Source: VGNY01 sp964549635 (GTDB lineage Bacteria > Chloroflexota > Dehalococcoidia > GIF9 > UBA5629). From it: DNA of 64,000 bases. Shown piece by piece: positions 51,822 through 60,513 of the stretch (positions are counted from its first letter, which is position 1; every line of letters begins with the position of its first letter). The stretch lies in NCBI GenBank assembly GCA_964549635.1, contig CAZJVJ010000003.1, positions 1 through 64,000 on the forward strand, read 5' to 3'. The translations under genes were made by a program, and so were the position numbers. The notes under the pieces were generated by a model. It was not told where the DNA came from. It searched no databases and was given only the letters and a program-made list of their open reading frames with translations.

Positions 51822-53369
51822 TCAGTCCTCCTTTTTCCTAAATACAATGTGCTTTTGCCAATCTGGTGATGGTTCCGGGAAATCTGTACGGAAATGGGCA
51901 CCTCGACTCTCTTCGCGAAGCAGGGCTGCTTCAGTCATCAGGCGAGCACTCAGTACCATGTTTCTCAACTCATATGAAGGTCTATCCGTTGGCTGGGGTA
52001 GTAGTTTTTGCCAGGCGGCTAAGGTATCAGCGGCCTCCGCCAATCCTTCACCAGAACGGACAATACCGACCTTATCCCAGAGAAGCGTTCCTAGATTTGG
52101 CAGGTTAAGTTGCAAGACATTCTCTGCGCTCTTCCGCTTAGTAAGCGTGTAGCAGTCGGTTTCTGTCGCTTTAGGTGCTGGGGCATTTTTGTCGATTTCC
52201 CGAGTTCTTTCGATTATTCGTTTACCGAAAACAACGACTTCAAGCAAAGAGTTTGAGGCCAGCCGATTGGCGCCGTGAACACCGGTGCAAGCGGTTTCAC
52301 CAGCAGCGAATAAATTAGCGATGCTGGTTTCTCCCCAAACATTAACCTTAACTCCGCCCATTAAATAATGGGCAGCTGGGGCTACCGGTATAAGGCCTTT
52401 AGTAATGTCTAGTCCATGGTTGCGACAAAAGTTGTAAATATGAGGGAAGCGTGTGGCAATTCGGCGGGCTGGCAAATGAGTCACATCGAGAAAAACACGG
52501 TCGCTGCCAGTTTTTTTCATTTCATAGACAATACTTCTGGCTACTACATCTCTCGGTGCTAACTCAGCTTCAGGCGTATAATCGGGCATAAAGCGATAGC
52601 CATCGACGTTTCGTAGTATGCCGCCTTCACCACGTACGGCTTCACTGATGAGGAAAGGCGGGACTCCGGGGAGACGGATGGCAGTAGGGTGGAACTGAAA
52701 GAACTCCATATCGACTATTTCAGCACCGGCTTCAAAAGCCAACGCAATACCATCACCAGTAGCTACGTCAGAGTTGGTCGTATATTTGAACAATCGCCCG
52801 GCGCCCCCGGTAGCCAGTATTGCGAAGCGACACTCAAAGTCCTCGAGTGAGCCAGTGCGACAATCCAGAGCTCGCACGCCTTTAACCTTGCCATTATCTA
52901 ACAAAATCTTGGTAGCTAAGCAATATTCGAGTACCTGTATCGAGGTCATACGCACTTTTCGGCTCAACGTAACCTCAATATGTTCGCCAGTGGCATCACC
53001 GCCAGCGTGAAGAATGCGGGGTACACTATGAGCAGCTTCTCTGGTGAGAGCAATTTCGCCGTCTAAAGTATCGAAAGGAACACCAAACTTTATAAGGTCA
53101 GCTATACGGTCGGGAGCCTCATTAACTAAAATGCGTACTGCCTCAGGGTCACATAAGCCATCACCAGCGTTCATAGTGTCCTGAAAATGGAGGTCGGGAG
53201 AGTCATTTTTGCCTATTGCAGCAGCAATTCCCCCTTGGGCGTATTTAGTATTGCAATCCTCGATACTGCCCTTGGTAAGAATTAGAACACTCCCTATCTC
53301 CTTAGCGAGCAAGGCAGTATAAAGTCCAGCGATACCGCTGCCAACTATAATGTAGTCATAATAGTTCAT
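51822..53369 (-). CDS. nadB: L-aspartate oxidase
   Basis: FAD enzyme making iminoaspartate for NAD synthesis; under anaerobic conditions it uses fumarate as acceptor. The 515 residues have the FAD-binding GSGIAGLYTALLAKEIG, TKYAQGGIAAAIG and a central HPTAIRLPG. The C-terminal FAD/fumarate-reductase-like helical domain (about 405-500) ends with RGAHFRTDFP, which is typical. It differs from fumarate reductase A by lacking the covalent-FAD His context. Partner genes nadA and nadC are not in the window. It follows miaB by 14 bp. Confidence 0.94.
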   Translation of the reverse strand: MNYYDYIIVGSGIAGLYTALLAKEIGSVLILTKGSIEDCNTKYAQGGIAAAIGKNDSPDLHFQDTMNAGDGLCDPEAVRILVNEAPDRIADLIKFGVPFDTLDGEIALTREAAHSVPRILHAGGDATGEHIEVTLSRKVRMTSIQVLEYCLATKILLDNGKVKGVRALDCRTGSLEDFECRFAILATGGAGRLFKYTTNSDVATGDGIALAFEAGAEIVDMEFFQFHPTAIRLPGVPPFLISEAVRGEGGILRNVDGYRFMPDYTPEAELAPRDVVARSIVYEMKKTGSDRVFLDVTHLPARRIATRFPHIYNFCRNHGLDITKGLIPVAPAAHYLMGGVKVNVWGETSIANLFAAGETACTGVHGANRLASNSLLEVVVFGKRIIERTREIDKNAPAPKATETDCYTLTKRKSAENVLQLNLPNLGTLLWDKVGIVRSGEGLAEAADTLAAWQKLLPQPTDRPSYELRNMVLSARLMTEAALLREESRGAHFRTDFPEPSPDWQKHIVFRKKED

Positions 53370-53383
53370 CTAATCTACCTTTC

Positions 53384-54673
53384 TTAGACGCTGTTGCCAG
53401 TCGCTAATGTGCCTTGCAGCGCCCAAGGACTGGTTTTACTTATATTAACATATACTATCTGGCCAAGATAATCTTTGTTATCTTTAAAAAAGACAAGTTT
53501 ATTACCTCTAGTACGTCCGTACCACTTTCCACTCTTTTTGCCTTCCACAAGTATTTCCACCGTGGTATTTAAGAATTTCGAGTTGATCTCATCAGCTATC
53601 ATTGCCTGCTGCGCTTCGATTTTACTAACACGTTCCCTTTTAATTTCCCATGGGACATCATCTTGGTACTCCATTGAGGCAATAGTACCGGGGCGCGGAG
53701 AGTATGCAGCTACGTGAACGGTATCAAACCGTATTTCTTGAAGCAGAGCTAAAGTATTGTGAAACTGTTCATAACTTTCTCCAGGGAAACCAACAATAAC
53801 ATCGGTACTGATGGATACATTGGGGATGTAGCTACGTATAGCAGATATTAGTTGTCTATATTGCTTTACCGTATAGTCACGACGCATGGCTTTCAGTATC
53901 TCATCATCGCCTGACTGAAGTGGCAGACTTACATGCTCACAGACTTTATCCAGAGAGGCAATAGCCTTGATGAGCTTTTGTTGCATGTCCTTAGGGTGGT
54001 TGGTTAAAAATCGTATCCTCATTAAACCGTCGACACTGCTCAATTCAGTGAGTAAGTCACTTAGGTCGGGCTTGCCTGGTAGATCGTGTCCGTAGGAATT
54101 CACGTTTTGTCCCAGTAAAGTGACCTCCTTAGTTCCGTAACTTACCAGATGGTTCACTTCGCTTACTATTTCTTCTATTGGACGACTTTTTTCTCTGCCT
54201 CGTCGGTATGGCACAATACAGTAAGAGCAGAAGTTGTCACATCCCTGGATAATAGGGACAAGTGCACTGATAGATACCTTTCTGTTCGTAGGCAGTCCTG
54301 CTTTCGTCTTTGGTAATGTCATACCTTGTTTCTCAGCCCAATCAAGCAAATCGGCATAATCTCCAGGTTTAAAAAAGAGATCCACGTATCTAAAGCTTTC
54401 TTTAAGCTGTTGAATATTAGAATCAACAAAGCAGCCTGTTACCAATACTGTTAGGTCTGGACTTTGATTTTTGATTCCTTTCACGTAGCCTAGGGTACCC
54501 AGCACTTTGTCTTCTGCACTTTTCCTGACTACACACGTATTAAGCACTATCAAGTCGGCTTTCCAGAAGGACTTGGTGGCTCTGTAGCCAAGCATCTCTA
54601 AATAGTCAGCCAGTCGTTGTGACTCAGCTTTATTCATCTGACAACCTATGGTCCAGATATAATATGTTGGCAT
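53384..54673 (-). CDS. miaB: tRNA-2-methylthio-N6-dimethylallyladenosine synthase
   Basis: Radical SAM methylthiotransferase modifying A37 of tRNAs reading UNN codons. In 429 residues: the UPF0004 domain with WTIGCQMNKAESQRLADYLE (Cys of the auxiliary cluster), VLNTCVVRKSAEDK and VTGCF; the radical SAM motif GCDNFCSYCIVPYRRGREKSR (about 143-163); and a C-terminal TRAM domain (VEILVEGKKSGKWYGRTRGNK). The N-terminal motif fits MiaB better than MtaB or RimO. It follows the SDR gene by 25 bp. Confidence 0.95.
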   Translation of the reverse strand: MPTYYIWTIGCQMNKAESQRLADYLEMLGYRATKSFWKADLIVLNTCVVRKSAEDKVLGTLGYVKGIKNQSPDLTVLVTGCFVDSNIQQLKESFRYVDLFFKPGDYADLLDWAEKQGMTLPKTKAGLPTNRKVSISALVPIIQGCDNFCSYCIVPYRRGREKSRPIEEIVSEVNHLVSYGTKEVTLLGQNVNSYGHDLPGKPDLSDLLTELSSVDGLMRIRFLTNHPKDMQQKLIKAIASLDKVCEHVSLPLQSGDDEILKAMRRDYTVKQYRQLISAIRSYIPNVSISTDVIVGFPGESYEQFHNTLALLQEIRFDTVHVAAYSPRPGTIASMEYQDDVPWEIKRERVSKIEAQQAMIADEINSKFLNTTVEILVEGKKSGKWYGRTRGNKLVFFKDNKDYLGQIVYVNISKTSPWALQGTLATGNSV

Positions 54674-54698
54674 GCTAGATCCTATTGTCTACATAGCT

Positions 54699-55472
54699 TC
54701 ATGCGACGCTCAAGCTGTGTTTTATGGTTAGCCCTCCATCAATGACTAACGTTTCTCCGGTGACATAGACCGAGGCGTCTGAGGCTAAATATATAACACC
54801 ACCGACAATATCTTCTGGGTTGCCCAGCCGCGCTAATGGGATCTGTTTAGAGACCTCGGGATGATGCGCGAATAGTTGTAGGACACCTTCAGTTGCGATA
54901 AATCCCGGGGCAATGGCGTTTACTCTGATATTATACTTGGCTAGTTCCATTGCCATCGTCTTTGTCAGACTTATGACTCCGGCCTTAGCTGCTCCATAAG
55001 ACGCATTGAAAACATAGGCTTCAAGCCCTGCGATGGAAGCGATATTTATGATAACCCCACGCTTCTGGTCTATCATCACCTTAGCGGTTGTTTGGCTGCA
55101 CAGAAATACGCTCTTCAGATTTTCGCGTATTATTGCATCCCAACCACCTTCACTCATGTTCATTACAGGCACATTGAAGGACCCACCAGCATTATTTACC
55201 AGAACGTCGATTCTGCCAAACTTATTCATAGTTGCATTCACCAGATTGTTCACTTGGTCGCTCAGGCGGACATCTGTCGGTACAGCGAGAGCTTTTGTGC
55301 CTTTTTTCTCAATTTCAAAGGCAGTATTTTCTATGTCTGAAGCAGTGCGTGCTGCAACTACCACATAGGCACCAGCATCAGCTAACCCGAGGGCTATAGC
55401 TTTTCCTATGCCACGGCCAGCCCCTGTAACAATGGCTACTTTATCTGCTAAGCTGAAGATATTCAGGTTCAT
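54699..55472 (-). CDS. Short-chain dehydrogenase/reductase
   Basis: A 257-residue classical SDR with TGAGRGIGKAIA for cofactor binding, the NNAG motif (LVNNAGG), the catalytic Ser (NIASIAG) and YGAAK, and a C-terminal VTGETLVIDGG typical of FabG-like members. NAD(P) preference is unclear. It lies between a CoA-transferase gene (188 bp upstream) and miaB; a role in acyl-CoA or hydroxy-acid metabolism is plausible but not shown. Confidence 0.9.
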   Translation of the reverse strand: MNLNIFSLADKVAIVTGAGRGIGKAIALGLADAGAYVVVAARTASDIENTAFEIEKKGTKALAVPTDVRLSDQVNNLVNATMNKFGRIDVLVNNAGGSFNVPVMNMSEGGWDAIIRENLKSVFLCSQTTAKVMIDQKRGVIINIASIAGLEAYVFNASYGAAKAGVISLTKTMAMELAKYNIRVNAIAPGFIATEGVLQLFAHHPEVSKQIPLARLGNPEDIVGGVIYLASDASVYVTGETLVIDGGLTIKHSLSVA

Positions 55473-55660
55473 CTTTTCCCTCCTGTCCTGATTCGAAGAT
55501 GAAAAATGCCCGGTTTTTCCTATGCTAGCTCAAATTGAAAAGCCGTGTCAATTTAGAGTTCTACAGGGGTTTAGAGTTTGGTTCGTTACAGCAACTGTTT
55601 TCCCGCTTAGCAGTTTGTATTGGTGATCAACAGTTATCTGTTTTGGTGATTGGGGTAGAG

Positions 55661-56872
55661 TTAAATTACACCATCGGCCTTCAGTTGAGCTATCTGTTTC
55701 TCCGAATACCCTCCAATTTCCATCAAAACAGACTTAGTATGTTCGCCTATTTCAGGTGCGGCGCTTCTCGTTCCGGCATATGTCTTGCTAAAATGGATGG
55801 GGTATCCGGGGATTTTTATTTTCCCAAGTCTAGGATGGTTAAAATCCACTATGTAGCCGTTCTCTAATATCTGGGGGTCATTAACTAACTCAGATAGCCT
55901 ATTTATCGGGGCTACAGGCAAATCATACCTGGCGAAAATTTTAAGCCACTCGTCCCTGGGCTTAGTAGCAAAAATCTTGTCAAAAAAAGCAACAATCTGT
56001 TCTGAATTGGCTTGCAGTTTTTCCGCTGTGTTACATCTTTCATCATTTTCTAATTCAGGGTGTCCTATTGCCTCACATAGCGCTGGCCAGTACCTTTCGA
56101 ATTGAGTGGCTGTAAGAATAAACCAGCGACCGTCACCGCACTTATAATAATTCCTTAAGGGGTATTCCTTTGAGCGCTTGTGGCGAGGAACTTCGAACCC
56201 AGCCACGAGGGCAATTAAGATGTTGCAGTAGAGCATATAGAGAGCCGTGCTCAGGATTGAGACGTGAACCTCTTGGCCAATACCGAAACGTTCACGCATC
56301 AATAAGGCGGTGATTATTTCGTGGCTAGCCATGATAGATGTAGTCTGGTCAATAATCCCAAACTGGGAAACCAGTGGAGGCATATCTGGTTCTCCTACAC
56401 AAAACATCATTCCAGACCTTCCCTGCCCCTGGTAATCAAAAGCGCCTACATCACGGTCAGGCCCGTTTGGACCGTAACCAGAGACCCAGGCGTAAATAAG
56501 CTTCGGATTAATCTTTGATAGCACAGGATAATCCATTTTTAACCTCTCTACTGCTGGTCGGCGCAAACTGGTAATGAATACGTCTGACTTACTTACCAGG
56601 CGATAGGCCACTTCCCTCCCTTTTTCTTTATGTAGGTCTATGGTTACACTTTTTTTGTTACGATTGGCGGCTTCATGCCAAATGCTGTATCCTCCCCCAA
56701 TTTCCATGGGGACGCTACCAACCATTTTCATGTGCCTCATTGGGTCTCCAATGCCGGGTTGTTCTATCTTTATTACCTCTGCGCCAAGGTCACCAAGAAT
56801 GGCAGAACCTCCTGGCCCCGCATGGAACATCCCAAGTTCCAAGACTCGAATTCCTTCCAATGGCTGTTTCAT
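55661..56872 (-). CDS. Family III CoA-transferase (CaiB/BaiF type)
   Basis: A 403-residue enzyme transferring CoA between carboxylic acids, or acting as a racemase-like member. It opens LEGIRVLELGMFHAGP, with GAEVIKIEQPGIGDPMR and the Asp nucleophile region NPKLIYAWVSGYGPNGPDRDVGAFDYQGQGRSG. A GAAAGGAGG ribosome site and a promoter lie upstream, so this gene probably leads the SDR-miaB-nadB run. The substrate is unknown; the family includes formyl-, carnitine-, succinyl- and bile-acid-CoA transferases. Confidence 0.9.
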   Translation of the reverse strand: MKQPLEGIRVLELGMFHAGPGGSAILGDLGAEVIKIEQPGIGDPMRHMKMVGSVPMEIGGGYSIWHEAANRNKKSVTIDLHKEKGREVAYRLVSKSDVFITSLRRPAVERLKMDYPVLSKINPKLIYAWVSGYGPNGPDRDVGAFDYQGQGRSGMMFCVGEPDMPPLVSQFGIIDQTTSIMASHEIITALLMRERFGIGQEVHVSILSTALYMLYCNILIALVAGFEVPRHKRSKEYPLRNYYKCGDGRWFILTATQFERYWPALCEAIGHPELENDERCNTAEKLQANSEQIVAFFDKIFATKPRDEWLKIFARYDLPVAPINRLSELVNDPQILENGYIVDFNHPRLGKIKIPGYPIHFSKTYAGTRSAAPEIGEHTKSVLMEIGGYSEKQIAQLKADGVI

Positions 56873-56950
56873 TGATTAACCTCCTTTCTAACCGAATCTG
56901 GTGTCCATAAATTGCTGAACATTAGTCTTTAAATAACATATACGAGGCCA

Positions 56951-56979
56951 TGAATAGACACACTAGTGAACTGTGTCAA
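56951..56979 (-). promoter_or_regulatory. Candidate promoter of the CoA-transferase run
   Basis: On the minus strand: TTGACA, 17 nt, TATTCA, about 78 bp ahead of the CoA-transferase ATG. Confidence 0.5.
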
Positions 56980-57001
56980 GTTGCAATTCATAATTGTGAT
57001 A

Positions 57002-57093
57002 TGGCGGAGGGAATGGGATTCGAACCCATGACCCCGATTTCTCGGGGTAACCGCTTAGCAGGCGGCCGCACTAGACCACTATGCGATCCCTCC
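57002..57093 (-). tRNA. tRNA-Ser (anticodon GCT)
   Basis: Acceptor stem GGAGGGA/TCCCTCC, anticodon loop CTGCTAA on a GC stem, long variable arm TACCCCGAGAAATCGGGGT, T-loop GGTTCGAATCC. Discriminator G and an encoded CCA (57002-57004). Confidence 0.95.
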
Positions 57094-57179
57094 GTCCGGT
57101 GGTAAACATCCCGTAGTATATAATAGCATTTTCATAACCAGCCTGCATCTTTGCGGGTAGTGTATTATTTATCCAGGCC

Positions 57180-58178
57180 TTTCTTTGATGTCTTTAACAG
57201 GAGTGGTACAGCTATCTTGCCTTAATTACCAGTCCTCTGCTGCCTTCTTCGGTTTGGCACAGCCTTAAGCCAGTCTTGTTTTGTCTTTCTGGCATTTTCT
57301 GTAACAAGCCAGCCCCTCAGGAAGTTAGCAGCTGCCATGCGGGACGTAAGACCGTACACTGGTCTGGTCCGTCTCCGGTATTCCTTTATACCTCTCTCTA
57401 AGGGTGACGTTGTATTTGGTTGGGTAGACTCTAATGTTACTTAGGCTTCTGTGATGACCTCTTTGACTTTAGATGGGTTGTCAGGGAATAGTCTCCTGGG
57501 TTTGAGAAATAGGTTGTGCAGATGATGCCAGGCGCACAACCTGCTTTTAGCTTTTGGGAGAAATAAAGATTAAAGCCGAAACAATGGCTGGGGCCACCAT
57601 CATAGATAACCGGTATTCCTTTACCAGCCTCAGGAATCTCCAGGGCTTCAAAAGGCTAATCCAGAAGGTTTCACTTATCTGGTGACGGAACAGCTCCGAG
57701 ATAAGCCCTTTTACACTTTTACCTTAACCTGAAGCTAACAGGTTCCAGTGTGGCTTTTCTTTTGCCCTAGTATAGGCCTCATCAAGGTATACCTTTAGAG
57801 TCTCACCTAAACCGGAAGACGCAGTTCCTTCGCTATCTTCTGAAACCGTCGCCATAAACTCATAAGACCGAAAGTCCCATTCCATTGCTCTAACCAGAAT
57901 ATTTTTTTAATTATCGATAGCTTGCACCAGAAATAAAGTTCAGCTATTTGACGGTCCAATTCTATGAGATTAACGTTATACTACTTCTTTTATTAACAAA
58001 TAGCGTCGGTAGTGTCCATTGCGCTTAACCTGATTACTTTCTCTGGGGGGCACATTTTGGACAGACCCAAGGAGTAGGCTTTATTTTCCACTCCTTTAGA
58101 GTGGCTATAGCCCAAGAATCGACGAGGACTACTTGCTTGTGGCTGTTGCACTCAAAAATTCTCTGTGTTACTGTCATC
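57180..58178 (-). pseudogene. Decayed transposase
   Basis: Minus-strand coding remains broken by stops and frame changes. They begin at an ATG (58176-58178) with a good AAGGAGG site, reading MTVTQRIFEC, DSWAIATLKEWK and CPKC before a stop after 46 codons. Later pieces include VKRNGHYRRYLL, IYDGGPSHCFG, CAWHHLHNLFLKPRRLFPDN and, nearest the tRNA, TTSPLERGIKEYRRRTRPVYGL. A zinc-type N-terminus, a central catalytic part and an Arg-rich C-terminus resemble DDE transposases, but I cannot name the IS family. It is inactive. No terminal repeats were found by eye. It lies beside tRNA-Ser(GCT). Confidence 0.65.
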
Positions 58179-58634
58179 TTGGGCTTACCTCCTTATGTCT
58201 TTTGCTCAGACTCAAAGTCTATCAAAAGGTAGATGAGCCTTAAGCTTCATCCTCTTAGATAAGCCTGAATAAAGAACGCTACTTTTCTGATTGTCTTTGT
58301 TTTACCGGCAGATATTTAATCTTATGCTAAGCTTGCTCCAAAAATTTCCGATATCGGAGAAAAACGATGATTAAGAACACCTTAACTTTTCCAGCCGCTC
58401 AAGACTTTCCAGGCATAGTTTTAAGGGTAAATTTCACCGCGAAAACATCGCGTCACTTAAGTTAAAAATAAGTGTTAGACAAATTGGTGGCTTATTAAGC
58501 GGCATGTTTTTAGCAGTGCTTAACGAATGCTACTGGTAGTTGGCAATCAAGGAAAAACTCTTTCAGCCGTGACTGTAAAATCATTGTACCTCAGGGATGG
58601 GCAATAGGAAGGCTCATTAGGTAATTATGCGCTA
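58179..58634. other. Gene-free AT-rich gap between the decayed transposase and the carboxyltransferase
   Basis: About 450 bp after the transposase start with no recognisable gene, tRNA or clear terminator. Short palindromes occur (for example ATTTCCGATATCGGAGAAA near 58347-58365). It probably contains the remaining end of the mobile element. Confidence 0.5.
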
Positions 58635-58662
58635 TTCAACTTTCAAAAAAATATGTTACAAT
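58635..58662 (+). promoter_or_regulatory. Candidate promoter of the carboxyltransferase operon
   Basis: TTCAAC, 16 nt, TACAAT. Transcription would start near 58669, downstream of the first in-frame ATG (58653), which supports ATG 58728 as the true start. Confidence 0.5.
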
Positions 58663-58727
58663 GCATTAACCAGCAAGCTATCGAAGAAATAAAACCACGG
58701 CAAACCAGTGTACTTGGAGTAGAACAA

Positions 58728-60278
58728 ATGGGAATTGAGCAGAAAATAACTGAACTTAACAAATTGAGACAGCAAGCTATGGCCGGTGGTGGCATTCAGC
58801 GGATTGAAGCTCAGCACAAGCGAGGAAAGCTAACGGCTAGGGAGCGAATTCAGCTACTTTTTGACCCTGGCACCTTTGAAGAACTGGATCCATTTGCGCT
58901 GCATCGCTGCAGCGATTTCGGGCTCGAAGAACAAAAAGTCTTGGGCGATGCTGTGGTCACTGGGTATGGGAAAATTAACGGTAGAAATACCTTTATTTTT
59001 TCACAAGACTTCACGGTTTTCGGCGGCTCATTGTCAAAAGTGGCTTCGGAAAAAATCTGCAAAGTCATGGATCTAGCGGCCAAAAGCGGCGCCCCTATAG
59101 TGGGCTTGCTCGATTCCGGGGGTGCCCGTATACAGGAGGGAGTAGATAGTCTAGCTGCTTATGGTGATATATTCATGCGCAATACCATTTACTCGGGGGT
59201 GATTCCTCAGATTTCTGCGGTCATGGGACCATGTGCTGGTGGCGCTGTCTACTCACCAGCCATAACAGACTTCATCTTTATGGTCAAAGAGACAGGGCAG
59301 ATGTACATCACCGGACCAGCAGTGATTAAGGCGGTGACCGGTGAAGAGGTCAGCCTTGAAGAACTGGGCGGCGCTATGACCCATGCCACTAAGAGTGGCA
59401 ACTGCCATTTTGTTGCCGACAACGACCGGCACTGCCTGGAAATGATACGTCGATTGCTAAGCTTCCTGCCTCAAAATAATATGGAAGAACCACCTTTTGT
59501 AGATACGGGGGATGATCCCAATCGCATGGATGAGCAGCTTCTTTATTTGGTTCCAGACGATCCAAACAAAATCTACAATATGAAGGAAGTAATATTAAGA
59601 ATTGTGGACAACGGTGACTTTATGGAGGTGCACGAAAACTTTGCCCGCAATCTTATTGTGGGCTTTGCCCGAATGGGCGGACAGACTGTTGGAATAGTGG
59701 CACAACAGCCGTCAGTCTATGCTGGCGTTATTGATGTTGATGCCTCGGATAAAGGTGCCAGGTTTGTCCGTTTTTGTGATTGTTTCAACATCCCTTTGGT
59801 TACTCTGGTTGATGTGCCAGGCTACATGCCAGGCACTGAGCAGGAGTACAAAGGTATTATCAGGCATGGTGCCAAGTTCCTCTATGCTTATGCTGAAGCT
59901 ACTGTGCCCAAAATAAGTATCATCACTCGTAAGGCTTATGGGGGGGCCTTTGTGGTCATGAGTAGTAAAAGTTTGCGCGGTGACATAAACTACGCATGGC
60001 CGACAGCAGAGATTGCTGTAATGGGACCAGACGGTGCAGTAAATATCATCTTCAAAGATACCATAGATAAGTCGGAGAAACCAGAAGAGACAAGACAAAA
60101 ACTAATTGCCGAATACAGAGAGAAATTTGCTAACCCATATGTAGCTGCAAGCAAAGGATACATTGATGACGTAATTGATCCAAGGAGTACACGGCCCAAA
60201 GTAATTAAAGCTCTGGAGATGCTGCGGAACAAAACTGATACCAATCCGCCCAAAAAGCACGGCAATATACCTCTTTAA
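58728..60278 (+). CDS. mmdA: Methylmalonyl-CoA/propionyl-CoA carboxyltransferase (12S/MmdA type)
   Basis: Crotonase-fold carboxyltransferase, 516 residues from the preferred ATG (an in-frame ATG at 58653 would add 25 residues with no family likeness; GGAG lies 8 nt ahead of 58728). The domains are two tandem carboxyl-transferase halves, with FSQDFTVFGGSLS, GLLDSGGARIQEGVDSL, GPCAGGAVYSPA in the first and VPGYMPGTEQEYKGIIRHGAKFLYAY, KAYGGAFVVM in the second. It moves CO2 between biotin and propionyl-/methylmalonyl-CoA. With the biotin-bearing 5S protein two genes on, it suggests a transcarboxylase or a Na+-pumping decarboxylase. No biotin carboxylase gene is nearby. Confidence 0.94.
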   Translation: MGIEQKITELNKLRQQAMAGGGIQRIEAQHKRGKLTARERIQLLFDPGTFEELDPFALHRCSDFGLEEQKVLGDAVVTGYGKINGRNTFIFSQDFTVFGGSLSKVASEKICKVMDLAAKSGAPIVGLLDSGGARIQEGVDSLAAYGDIFMRNTIYSGVIPQISAVMGPCAGGAVYSPAITDFIFMVKETGQMYITGPAVIKAVTGEEVSLEELGGAMTHATKSGNCHFVADNDRHCLEMIRRLLSFLPQNNMEEPPFVDTGDDPNRMDEQLLYLVPDDPNKIYNMKEVILRIVDNGDFMEVHENFARNLIVGFARMGGQTVGIVAQQPSVYAGVIDVDASDKGARFVRFCDCFNIPLVTLVDVPGYMPGTEQEYKGIIRHGAKFLYAYAEATVPKISIITRKAYGGAFVVMSSKSLRGDINYAWPTAEIAVMGPDGAVNIIFKDTIDKSEKPEETRQKLIAEYREKFANPYVAASKGYIDDVIDPRSTRPKVIKALEMLRNKTDTNPPKKHGNIPL

Positions 60279-60289
60279 GGGAGCAAGAG

Positions 60290-60481
60290 ATGAAGAAATC
60301 CCTAGTGGCTGCCATAGTTGCAGCAATCAATGCCTATATTGAGCAAGAAGAGCAGGCTCGATTGCTCTCACAACCAAGTAGGGTCATCCCTTATATTGAA
60401 ATCAACCCGTGGCGGTTGTTTGGCCGCCAGGAGTTAATGAGAGCCAGAACCCGATGGCACATTAGAAAAGCAAGTCGTTAG
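60290..60481 (+). CDS. MmdE/OadG-C-terminus-like small decarboxylase subunit
   Basis: A 63-residue soluble peptide. The segment VAAIVAAINAYIEQE and the end PWRLFGRQELMRAR recall the cytoplasmic C-terminal part of OadG/MmdD. In Veillonella this part also occurs as a separate small epsilon subunit (MmdE, about 55 aa) that stabilises methylmalonyl-CoA decarboxylase. It is 11 bp after the carboxyltransferase and 32 bp before the biotin protein, with GGGAGC as ribosome site. It complements the membrane-only OadG-like peptide at 31230. Confidence 0.7.
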   Translation: MKKSLVAAIVAAINAYIEQEEQARLLSQPSRVIPYIEINPWRLFGRQELMRARTRWHIRKASR

Positions 60482-60513
60482 ATCACCCAAAGCTTAGAAG
60501 GAGGCATAAACAT

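Noticed and set aside
58653..58727. Extended N-terminus of the carboxyltransferase from the first in-frame ATG
   Set aside because: The added 25 residues have no family likeness, there is no ribosome site for that ATG and a candidate promoter overlaps it; ATG 58728 has a good ribosome site and gives the usual length.
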